A stretch of DNA of 5,082 nucleotides from JAJOKK01 sp965370555 (GTDB taxonomy: Bacteria > Bipolaricaulota > Bipolaricaulia > UBA7950 > UBA9294). Below are positions 1 through 4,659 of the stretch, one piece after another (positions within the stretch are counted from its first letter, which is position 1; every line of letters begins with the position of its first letter). Below the pieces are notes generated by a model, which was given only the letters and a program-made list of their open reading frames with translations, was not told the DNA's origin and ran no database searches. The stretch spans positions 1-5,082 of the forward strand of contig CBDUVB010000081.1 in NCBI GenBank assembly GCA_965370555.1, read 5' to 3'. The position numbers and the translations under genes were made by a program.

Positions 1-2
1 CG

Positions 3-71
3 CTGATCGGTTTCTTCCCGCACCTGTTTTGTGTTCCTCCTCTTAAGAGTTGGTGGTGTTTCTCCTTTTAG
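3..71 (+). CDS. Putative Trp-rich leader peptide of trpB2 (partial, 5' end outside window)
   Basis: The frame is open from the left edge to a TAG stop at 69-71. It ends with two consecutive TGG codons (51-56) and then Cys-Phe-Ser-Phe-stop, giving a tail K-S-W-W-C-F-S-F. Tandem Trp codons a few residues before the stop are the hallmark of trp leader peptides; the E. coli one ends W-W-R-T-S. The next gene, starting 48 bases after this stop, is a tryptophan synthase beta chain. No ATG, GTG or TTG lies in this frame within the window, only CTG at 3 and 24 without a clear ribosome binding site, so the start must be upstream if the peptide is real. It could instead be the tail of an upstream gene, or chance, since only 22 codons are visible. 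Confidence 0.35.
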   Translation: MIGFFPHLFCVPPLKSWWCFSF

Positions 72-118
72 GTTTCGTCGTTACCTTCAAAAACAAACCA
101 TTAATAAGGAGAACACCA
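54..118 (+). promoter_or_regulatory. Candidate RBS-sequestering stem-loop controlling trpB2 translation
   Basis: Bases 54-60 (TGGTGTT) are complementary to 112-118 (AACACCA), and 62-67 (CTCCTT) to 106-111 (AAGGAG). This gives 13 pairs with a single bulged T at 61. The 3' strand contains the whole Shine-Dalgarno AAGGAG and most of the spacer before the trpB2 ATG, so the folded form should block initiation. The 38-base loop holds a small AGGT/ACCT hairpin (70-73 with 83-86). The 5' strand overlaps the second Trp codon of the putative leader peptide, so a ribosome paused there would keep the site open. The pairing is read directly from the sequence; the regulatory role is inferred. Confidence 0.5.
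106..111 (+). promoter_or_regulatory. Ribosome binding site of trpB2
   Basis: AAGGAG lies eight bases before the ATG at 120, which is good spacing and fixes that ATG as the start. The same six bases are the target of the complementary strand at 62-67. Confidence 0.85.
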
Positions 119-119
119 G

Positions 120-1433
120 ATGAAAACCATCTTTAATTTGGACCAGAAGGACCTTCCAAAACGTTGGTACAATATCCAGGCGGACCTCGACCGGCCGCTC
201 CCGCCGCCACTCGATCCAAGGACGCAGGAACCACTCGATCCGGCAGCCCTACGTGCTCTATTTGCTGGAACCTGCATCGATCAGGAAATGTCGACCGATC
301 GCTACATCGATATCCCCGCCGAGGTTCTAGATGTCTATCGGCTGTGGCGGCCGACTCCGCTCCATAGGGCGCTGAACCTCGAACGGGCGCTCGACACCCC
401 GGCCAAGATCTACTTCAAATACGAGGGAGCAAGCCCGACTGGCTCCCATAAAACGAATACCGCCGTGGCTCAGGCCTACTACAACAAGATCGAGGGAACA
501 AAGAGGCTGATCACGGAGACCGGCGCCGGTCAATGGGGGAGCGCTCTGTCATTCTCCTGCCAGATATTCGGGCTCGAGTGCACGGTGTTCATGGTCCGCA
601 TCTCCTACGATCAGAAACCCTATCGCAAGACGATGATGGGCGTCTTCCAGGCGGAGGTCATCCCGTCACCATCGGAACGGACAGAGGTTGGACGAGCGAT
701 CCTCGCCCAGGATCCTGACACACCCGGGTCACTCGGGATCGCTATCTCCGAGGCGATTGAGGAAACCGTAAACGGGGAAGGGACTAAGTACACATTGGGA
801 AGCGTTTTGAACCACGTGCTCCTTCATCAGACGGTGATTGGCCAGGAGACGCTCTCCCAGATGGAGATCGCCGGGGACTACCCGGATCTGGTTGTGGGGT
901 GCGTTGGCGGGGGGTCGAACTTTGCTGGCTTGGCCCTTCCCTTAATACACGATTCCCAGCAACGCGGTAGGAAGGTGGAGTTCATCGCAACCGAGCCAGT
1001 TGCTTGTCCCACCCTCACGAGGGGGGAGATCCGGTACGACTTTGGCGATGCTGCCGAGATGACCCCACTCCTTCACATGCACACGCTGGGACACAAATTC
1101 GTGCCCCCTCCTATCCATGCCGGAGGGCTCCGTTACCATGGTGTGGCCCCGATCATCACTCACTTGATCGAGGACCGGGTGATGCGGTCGGTTGCTTTCG
1201 ACCAGGTGGATGCGTTCGCAAGCGCGGTCCTTTTCGCCCAAGCGGAGGGGATCATCCCCGCGCCGGAGACGGCCCATGCCGTACACGCTGCGATCGAGCT
1301 CGCTCGGGAGTGCGCTGTCAAGGACGAAAAAAAGGTTATCCTGATCGGCTTCTCCGGGCACGGACACTTCGACATGTCCGCCTACGGAGCGTATCTCTCC
1401 GATCAGTTGGTACGAACCGCGGTTCACTCCTAG
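120..1433 (+). CDS. trpB2: Tryptophan synthase beta chain, TrpB2 type (PLP-dependent)
   Basis: This enzyme of fold-type II PLP chemistry condenses indole with L-serine (or an activated serine) to give L-tryptophan in the cytoplasm. At 437 residues it has the longer TrpB2 length; TrpB1 is about 400. Visible motifs are R-P-T-P-L at 77-81, the Schiff-base lysine K111 in G-S-H-K-T-N, E-T-G-A-G-Q-W-G at 133-140 with E133 matching the catalytic glutamate of TrpB, and the phosphate-cradling G-G-G-S-N at 263-267. S412 in F-S-G-H-G-H-F-D is near the cofactor ring. The Trp in Q-W-G, where TrpB1 has His, and the long N-terminal arm fit TrpB2. No trpA or other trp gene is visible, so it may act as a stand-alone or indole-salvage enzyme, as described for TrpB2 proteins; that part is inferred. 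The start has a good AAGGAG. The gene ends in TAG, directly followed by an inverted repeat, and it converges on the next gene. Confidence 0.93.
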   Translation: MKTIFNLDQKDLPKRWYNIQADLDRPLPPPLDPRTQEPLDPAALRALFAGTCIDQEMSTDRYIDIPAEVLDVYRLWRPTPLHRALNLERALDTPAKIYFKYEGASPTGSHKTNTAVAQAYYNKIEGTKRLITETGAGQWGSALSFSCQIFGLECTVFMVRISYDQKPYRKTMMGVFQAEVIPSPSERTEVGRAILAQDPDTPGSLGIAISEAIEETVNGEGTKYTLGSVLNHVLLHQTVIGQETLSQMEIAGDYPDLVVGCVGGGSNFAGLALPLIHDSQQRGRKVEFIATEPVACPTLTRGEIRYDFGDAAEMTPLLHMHTLGHKFVPPPIHAGGLRYHGVAPIITHLIEDRVMRSVAFDQVDAFASAVLFAQAEGIIPAPETAHAVHAAIELARECAVKDEKKVILIGFSGHGHFDMSAYGAYLSDQLVRTAVHS

Positions 1434-1455
1434 TAGGGCAGCAGCGCCTGCCCTA
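1434..1455. terminator. Inverted repeat directly after the trpB2 stop, terminator candidate
   Basis: TAGGGCAG at 1434-1441 and CTGCCCTA at 1448-1455 form a perfect 8-pair stem with a 6-base loop, beginning at the first base after the stop codon. No T-run follows on either strand, so it is not a textbook intrinsic terminator. It may serve as a 3'-end stabilising or weak termination structure. Confidence 0.4.
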
Positions 1456-1471
1456 AACGAGTTTGCTCCCG

Positions 1472-1512
1472 GGGGCCGAGGCACTGGAGCGCATCAAACG
1501 TGCCGCGGCCCC
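1472..1512. terminator. Large GC-rich stem-loop between convergent genes
   Basis: GGGGCCG (1472-1478) pairs with CGGCCCC (1506-1512). After one A-G mismatch, GGCAC (1480-1484) pairs with GTGCC (1500-1504), leaving a 15-base loop. It sits 22 bases past the stop of the minus-strand gene and 38 bases past the trpB2 stop, so it could separate the two convergent transcripts in both directions. It lacks a T-tract on either side, so the terminator role is only inferred. Confidence 0.4.
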
Positions 1513-1534
1513 ATCTCTTAGCTCATTTGGGCAG

Positions 1535-2575
1535 TTAAGGTCTCCCTAAGAGCCAGTTGTTCGAAGGTGTGGCCGATGCGGGATACGGGTAATCCAGGTT
1601 ATTGATGTGGATACGGATCTGGTCGTACCCGCGCCCTCCGAAGCCGTCGTGGATGGTGAGTGTGATCGCAGCGTCTTCTCCTCCGGGGCGATCAGACATC
1701 GGGGCGTGATAGATCGGAGAAAGGGTATCAGCATCTTCGAACCACCCCTTGCTTGCTGTCCAAGCGAAGCAGACCGAGGTGCACGCCGGGTTCTTCACCC
1801 TCCCATTCAGTGAGATCGCACCTCCCTCGTCCATGGAGACTGGATACTGCCGCTCTATCAGAGGAGTCGGTCGATCCGCAGGACGAGCGGTCCGTTGTTC
1901 AGGGGGCCAGAAGAGCTCCATCGGCCAACCGCACGGAGAATCGCAGCATGGGACCGGAGCCCGACTACAACGCGATTCGGGCATCACATGACGGATACAG
2001 GGCGACTCACATGGGGGTAGGTCAGGCTGGCACCGGTCGCGTTGCTCTACAGGCTCCCGACATGGGGCCCCACAAGGAATCGGTCCGCATGGTCTCCCCG
2101 TCGGAGAGGAGAGGCAGGTGATCTCATCCCCGCGAACACGCACGTATAGTCGATCGCTCACGCTTATTCCACTGTTATTGGTCACGGTCAGGGTCAGCGT
2201 GACGCACCCCTCGCAAGCACAGAGCGACGGAGCCGTGTAGATGGGATCCTGCAGGTAGGCGTTGTTGAAGTAGCCCTGCCCTCCCTCGGCTATCCAGTGA
2301 TAGGTCAACATTTCGCCGCTCGGGTCACGCCCCTCACCGTGCAGACGCACGCTCCCTCGTTCACCCATGGTGAAGTTCATTCCGGCATCGACCATCGGGG
2401 GGAACAGCGGCCGCGGAGCCTGAACCATCCGTGGCGTTGAAACTACTGGCAGGACGGTTGAAGCTGTTGGCTCTGGCATGGCCTGTTCCGGACTTGTTCC
2501 TGCGAAGAGGAAGAGTGCAGCACTAAGGGCCACCAAGGTAAGCAGGATCAACCACGTTGCATTGTTGCCGTCCAT
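1535..2575 (-). CDS. Exported or membrane-anchored protein with two PKD/Ig-like domains and a Cys-Pro-rich linker
   Basis: I do not recognise a named family for this 346-residue protein. Residues 7-26 form a hydrophobic segment (signal peptide or anchor; no basic n-region and no lipobox Cys), followed by a Pro/Thr/Ser-rich stretch to about 62. Residues 63-150 and 240-327 are two related beta-sandwich (PKD/Ig-like) domains. Both carry the pattern L-x-G, a central Trp, G-x-F, P-I-Y-x-A-P and then alternating hydrophobic strands, indicating an internal duplication. Between them, 154-215 is very rich in Cys and Pro with three C-x-[AS]-P-C motifs (168-172, 189-193, 211-215). The whole protein has 16 Cys, which suggests disulfides or metal binding outside the cytoplasm. 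The ATG at 2575 is preferred because AAAGGAGGT precedes it with a 7-base gap; a TTG at 2605 would add ten residues (MLRVTKEVST) including basic ones. A cell-envelope or surface structural or adhesive role is plausible but inferred. It is transcribed alone, convergent with trpB2. Confidence 0.8.
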   Translation of the reverse strand: MDGNNATWLILLTLVALSAALFLFAGTSPEQAMPEPTASTVLPVVSTPRMVQAPRPLFPPMVDAGMNFTMGERGSVRLHGEGRDPSGEMLTYHWIAEGGQGYFNNAYLQDPIYTAPSLCACEGCVTLTLTVTNNSGISVSDRLYVRVRGDEITCLSSPTGRPCGPIPCGAPCREPVEQRDRCQPDLPPCESPCIRHVMPESRCSRAPVPCCDSPCGWPMELFWPPEQRTARPADRPTPLIERQYPVSMDEGGAISLNGRVKNPACTSVCFAWTASKGWFEDADTLSPIYHAPMSDRPGGEDAAITLTIHDGFGGRGYDQIRIHINNLDYPYPASATPSNNWLLGRP

Positions 2576-2582
2576 TGTGGAT

Positions 2583-2591
2583 ACCTCCTTT
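2583..2591 (-). promoter_or_regulatory. Ribosome binding site of the PKD-domain gene (decides the start)
   Basis: Read on the minus strand, AAAGGAGGT is a near-perfect Shine-Dalgarno sequence seven bases before the ATG at 2575. The alternative TTG at 2605 has only an AGGAG about ten bases ahead of it. The ATG is therefore the better start. Confidence 0.8.
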
Positions 2592-2593
2592 GT

Positions 2594-2654
2594 AACCCGC
2601 AACAAGACGGATTAACTCCTGTTCCCCCTCATGTCACTCCCCGGCCAGCGGGTT
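2594..2654 (-). promoter_or_regulatory. Inverted repeat in the leader of the PKD-domain gene
   Basis: On the minus strand, AACCCGC (2654-2648) and GCGGGTT (2600-2594) are a perfect 7-base inverted repeat 47 bases apart. The 3' arm lies two bases before the ribosome binding site, and the 5' arm is close to the start point predicted from the promoter at 2661-2690. The folded leader would place the alternative TTG start inside the loop. The arms are visible in the sequence; any stabilising or regulatory effect is inferred. Confidence 0.35.
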
Positions 2655-2660
2655 CTTATT

Positions 2661-2690
2661 ACCCTACACCGAATGACCACCCCTTGTCAA
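2661..2690 (-). promoter_or_regulatory. Candidate sigma-70-type promoter for the PKD-domain gene
   Basis: On the minus strand a consensus TTGACA (2690-2685) is followed after 18 bases by TAGGGT (2666-2661), which keeps the key T, A and final T of the -10 box. Transcription would begin near 2654 and give a leader of about 80 bases. The -35 box is perfect, the -10 box weak and the spacer one base long. Confidence 0.45.
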
Positions 2691-2823
2691 TACCCATGCC
2701 GGGAGTGGTCGATCGCCGGGGCTCTCTTTTCCGTCCTCCACGGCCAAATGGTGTAAAGTAGGGGTTGGATTTAAAGCTGAACGGCGAAAACCGTTACGCA
2801 TCAGGCTGCGCAGTAACCTTAGG
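2691..2823 (+). promoter_or_regulatory. Leader and upstream region of the DJ-1/PfpI-rsmI pair
   Basis: No open frame of interest lies here. TAAAGT at 2754-2759, preceded by GTG, is a possible -10 box without a convincing -35. Two small adjacent stem-loops lie further on: AACGG/CCGTT (2780-2784 with 2791-2795) and CGCA/TGCG (2797-2800 with 2807-2810). CCTT (2817-2820) could also pair with AAGG (2824-2827) of the ribosome binding site. All are short, and their role is uncertain. Confidence 0.25.
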
Positions 2824-2830
2824 AAGGAGG
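2824..2830 (+). promoter_or_regulatory. Ribosome binding site of the DJ-1/PfpI gene
   Basis: AAGGAGG lies five bases before the ATG at 2836. It is a strong site that supports this start over later in-frame codons. Confidence 0.8.
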
Positions 2831-2835
2831 GAAGG

Positions 2836-3345
2836 ATGGCCGATGTTCTGATCCTGGTCGAAGAGGGGTACGAGGAGTTTGAGCTGTGGGTCCCTTACTA
2901 CCGTTTCCTCGAAGATGGTCTGTCGGTAGAGATCGTGGGGAAGGAGAAGGGGAAGGCTTATGCAGGGAAACACGGGATCGCGATCAAAGCAGGAAACTCG
3001 TTCTCTAACGCTGATGTAAGCGAAGCGAAGTGTGTCGTCATCCCCGGTGGGTTGGCTCCGGATCGTCTGCGGACCCACGAGGATGCCCTCGATCTCGTCC
3101 GCCGTGCCGATAAGCGAGGTGCGGTCATCGCGGCGATCTGCCATGCCGGGTCGGTCCTCATCTCGGCGGGGATCGTCGCAGGGCGGCGTTTGACCTCCTA
3201 CCGTTCGATCCGCGACGATCTTCTCGCTGCCGATGCTACCTGGATCGATGCAGCGGTTGTCGTCGATGAGAACCTCATAACCTCGCGCACGCCGCAGGAT
3301 CTACCGGAGTTTCTCCCCGCGATCCTCGCTGCGATAAAAGGATAA
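2836..3345 (+). CDS. DJ-1/PfpI (ThiJ) family protein
   Basis: This 169-residue protein has the compact single-domain size of the DJ-1/PfpI superfamily, whose cytoplasmic members have been described as proteases, glyoxalases, deglycases or chaperones. The N-terminal strand V-L-I-L-V leads into G-Y-E-E-F-E-L. By alignment to archaeal PfpI, E13 matches the acidic residue that pairs with the active-site cysteine. V-I-P-G-G at 68-72 is the family loop. A-A-I-C-H-A-G at 99-105 is the nucleophile elbow, with C102 and neighbour H103. The C-terminal I-T-S-R-T-P-Q-D-L-P-E-F (148-159) is also typical. The catalytic set therefore looks intact. The exact reaction cannot be told from sequence. The gene is followed after one base by rsmI, so the two are probably co-transcribed and perhaps translationally coupled. 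Confidence 0.9.
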   Translation: MADVLILVEEGYEEFELWVPYYRFLEDGLSVEIVGKEKGKAYAGKHGIAIKAGNSFSNADVSEAKCVVIPGGLAPDRLRTHEDALDLVRRADKRGAVIAAICHAGSVLISAGIVAGRRLTSYRSIRDDLLAADATWIDAAVVVDENLITSRTPQDLPEFLPAILAAIKG

Positions 3346-3346
3346 A

Positions 3347-4180
3347 ATGGCAGGCTCCCTCTATATCGTATCGCTTCCAATAGGGAACATGGAGGATATC
3401 ACCCTGCGGGCGATCAAGACCCTGCGGGCGGTCGACTTTATCGTTGCCGAGGACACACGCAACACGCGCCGAGTCCTCGACCGTTACCGCATTACGACGC
3501 CGTTTCGCAGGAGCTACTACCAAGGGGTGGAGAGGGAACGCGTCGATTCGCTCCTCTCTTTGTTCGAGGAGGAGAAAGACCTCGCGCTGGTGAGCGACGC
3601 CGGGACCCCACTCATCAGCGACCCCGGTTACCCCCTCGTGCGTGCAGCGATCAAAGCCGGCGTTGTCGTCATCCCGATTCCCGGACCGACCGCGGCGATC
3701 ACTGCCTTGGTCTCCTCCGGTCTAGCGACCGATCACTTTGCCTTTGACGGGGCCATCCCCCGCAAGGAGGGAGAGCGTCGCGCCTACTTCGAGATGGTCC
3801 GTTCCGAACGGCGGACCATCATCGTCCATGAATCCCCGCACCGCCTTCTCCCTACCCTGGAGACGATCGCGGAGGTCCTTCCCGATCGAACGATCGTCCT
3901 CGCCCGCGAACTGACCAAGGTGCACGAGGAGTTCCTGCGTGGGAGACCCGGAGAGATCCTGGAGATCCTGCGGGCACGAGGTGAGATCAAAGGGGAATGT
4001 GTTCTCCTGATCGCGGGGAACCGAGAATCGACCTCATCCCATGATTATGAGGCAGCGAAGAGACTCGCCGTGCTCCTCAAGGAAGAGGGCATCTCGAATA
4101 AGGTGGCAGTCAAGATCCTGATAGAGGCACTAGATCTTCCGCGCAACGAAGCCTATCGGGTGGTTCATCCATCCCCTTAA
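3347..4180 (+). CDS. rsmI: 16S rRNA (cytidine-1402 2'-O)-methyltransferase RsmI
   Basis: RsmI is an SAM-dependent enzyme of the tetrapyrrole-methylase fold. It adds the 2'-O-methyl group to C1402 in the ribosomal decoding centre, where RsmH adds the N4-methyl. The 277-residue length is normal. Signature motifs in order are G-S-L-Y-I-V-S-L-P-I-G-N (3-14) with D-I-T-L-R-A (17-22), A-E-D-T-R-N-T (34-40), V-S-D-A-G-T-P-L-I-S-D-P-G (82-94), P-I-P-G-P-T-A (110-116), I-P-R-K (137-140), E-S-P-H-R (162-166), A-R-E-L-T-K (186-191) and G-E-C-V-L-L-I-A-G (216-224). The C-terminal 240-273 stretch resembles the small helical tail common in RsmI. The ATG is one base after the preceding stop. AAGGA at 3338-3342, inside the end of the upstream gene, is only four bases away, so coupling to upstream translation is likely. 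Tandem hairpins follow the stop. Confidence 0.95.
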   Translation: MAGSLYIVSLPIGNMEDITLRAIKTLRAVDFIVAEDTRNTRRVLDRYRITTPFRRSYYQGVERERVDSLLSLFEEEKDLALVSDAGTPLISDPGYPLVRAAIKAGVVVIPIPGPTAAITALVSSGLATDHFAFDGAIPRKEGERRAYFEMVRSERRTIIVHESPHRLLPTLETIAEVLPDRTIVLARELTKVHEEFLRGRPGEILEILRARGEIKGECVLLIAGNRESTSSHDYEAAKRLAVLLKEEGISNKVAVKILIEALDLPRNEAYRVVHPSP

Positions 4181-4221
4181 GTCCGAAGATCGGACCGAGA
4201 AAGAAGGACTCTTTCTCATTT
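4181..4221 (+). terminator. Tandem hairpins after rsmI, probable terminator
   Basis: GTCCG/CGGAC (4181-4185 with 4191-4195, loop AAGAT) starts right after the rsmI stop. It is followed by GAGAAAGA/TCTTTCTC (4197-4204 with 4210-4217, five-base loop) and then ATTT. The second stem has 8 perfect pairs and a short T-run, making it the best intrinsic-terminator candidate in the window, although the stem is AT-rich and the T-tract short. Confidence 0.5.
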
Positions 4222-4284
4222 CGAGTGGGTAACTAAAGAGGAGGGGTCAGGCACCAAGACTCCCGTAGAGGTACAAAACTGTTT

Positions 4285-4304
4285 CACCACGAAGGACACG
4301 AAGG
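4285..4304 (+). repeat. CACCACGAAGGACACGAAGG-type repeat unit
   Basis: The unit has an internal near-repeat, CACGAAGG twice (positions 4288-4294 region and 4297-4304). From memory, sequences of this form are scattered through intergenic regions of many environmental bacterial genomes, often in multiple copies; that part is recollection, not shown here. A related motif lies in inverted orientation at 4554-4583. Confidence 0.4.
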
Positions 4305-4371
4305 GATCAAAGGCATTGCTCATGGGTCTACTCCAACAATCCTGGACCCAGTTTCCGGTGCGTTTCAATCT

Positions 4372-4393
4372 CTGCGGGGTGGATTCCCCGCAG
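4372..4393. repeat. Perfect 8-pair palindrome, CTGCGGGG type
   Basis: CTGCGGGG (4372-4379) and CCCCGCAG (4386-4393) flank the 6-base loop TGGATT. The octamer AGCTTGCT follows and occurs twice (4392-4399 and 4408-4415). No T-run follows, so a dispersed palindromic repeat is more likely than a terminator. Confidence 0.55.
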
Positions 4394-4427
4394 CTTGCTA
4401 CGACTATAGCTTGCTGCGAATGTCGTC

Positions 4428-4447
4428 ATTCCGGCGCATGCCGGAAT
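4428..4447. repeat. Perfect 8-pair palindrome, ATTCCGGC-GCAT-GCCGGAAT
   Basis: The two arms pair without mismatch around a GCAT loop. With the flanking GTC before and CCAG after, it matches a style of dispersed intergenic palindrome I remember from many bacteria; a genome search would decide. Confidence 0.55.
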
Positions 4448-4465
4448 CCAGTGGTTCGTTCGTGG

Positions 4466-4485
4466 ACACCGGCTTTCGCCGGTGT
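4466..4485. repeat. Perfect 8-pair palindrome, ACACCGGC-TTTC-GCCGGTGT
   Basis: The arms at 4466-4473 and 4478-4485 surround a TTTC tetraloop. Together with the palindrome at 4428-4447 it forms a paired unit: GTCATTCCGGC at 4425-4435 and GCCGGTGTGAC at 4478-4488 are imperfect inverted copies of each other, so the roughly 65-base block could also fold as one cruciform. Confidence 0.55.
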
Positions 4486-4501
4486 GACGTGATGCTATTA
4501 A

Positions 4502-4526
4502 TACCCCGACCGCTTGCGGCGGAGTA
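4502..4526. repeat. Imperfect palindrome TACCCCG...CGGAGTA
   Basis: TACCCCG (4502-4508) pairs with CGGAGTA (4520-4526) with one C-A mismatch. CCG (4510-4512) pairs with CGG (4517-4519) around CTTG, with A4509 bulged. It looks like a decayed copy of a perfect repeat. GTTTATT follows on the plus strand, too weak to call a terminator. Confidence 0.4.
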
Positions 4527-4553
4527 GTTTATTCACTCAACCCTGCTCCCACT

Positions 4554-4583
4554 CTCTGCGTGCTCCGCGTCCTCGGCGGTGCA
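4554..4583 (-). repeat. Inverted relative of the CACCACGAAGG motif
   Basis: Read on the minus strand it begins TGCACCGCCGAGGACGCGG. Its first 20 bases from CACC match the unit at 4285-4304 at 14 of 20 positions. The two face each other across about 250 bases that hold all the strong palindromes. Confidence 0.35.
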
Positions 4584-4659
4584 AGTTTGTGTTTCAAGGG
4601 GAAGAAGTTTACATAACAGCCCGTGGGTTCTTGATGAATACCGGACCCTAACTGGATAT

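Larger units (their letters stand above)
4222..4659. other. Non-coding island rich in palindromes and apparent dispersed repeats
   Basis: This stretch between the convergent rsmI and dinB has no credible gene in any frame. It holds a GGGGTCAGGCACC arm (4243-4255), a CACCACGAAGGACACGAAGG-type motif (from 4285), TGGGTC/GACCCA (4323-4328 with 4345-4350), three strong hairpins between 4372 and 4485, an imperfect one at 4502-4526, and an inverted relative of the CACCACGAAGG motif at 4554-4583. From 4584 to 4659 I see nothing specific. It reads as an accumulation site for small mobile or dispersed repeats that does no harm between two gene tails. Confidence 0.55.

Noticed and set aside
1..119. T-box riboswitch or TRAP-binding leader for trpB2
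   Set aside because: I see no AGGGTGGNACCGCG-type T-box sequence and no series of regularly spaced GAG/TAG triplets. The Trp-Trp reading frame and anti-Shine-Dalgarno pairing explain the leader better.
942..1484. A 180-codon open frame antisense to trpB2, and a 150-codon frame at 1004-1456 on the plus strand
   Set aside because: Both overlap a well-conserved trpB2 reading frame, lack a good ribosome binding site and encode Arg/Pro-rich low-quality sequence typical of shadow frames.
1753..2121. A 122-codon plus-strand frame opposite the PKD-domain gene
   Set aside because: It mirrors the Cys/Pro-rich codons of the minus-strand gene, has no ribosome binding site and resembles no protein family.
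2576..2605. A TTG start at 2605 for the PKD-domain gene, ten codons longer
   Set aside because: The ATG at 2575 has a far stronger ribosome binding site at ideal spacing, and that site would be buried inside the longer version. The TTG stays possible because it would add basic residues before the hydrophobic segment.
2794..3144. A 116-codon minus-strand frame across the start of the DJ-1/PfpI gene
   Set aside because: It is antisense to a clear conserved protein, shows no family motif and has no supporting ribosome binding site.
4222..4659. CRISPR array or a decayed gene in the repeat island
   Set aside because: The palindromes differ in sequence and spacing with no regular repeat-spacer period, and no frame gives a recognisable protein fragment.
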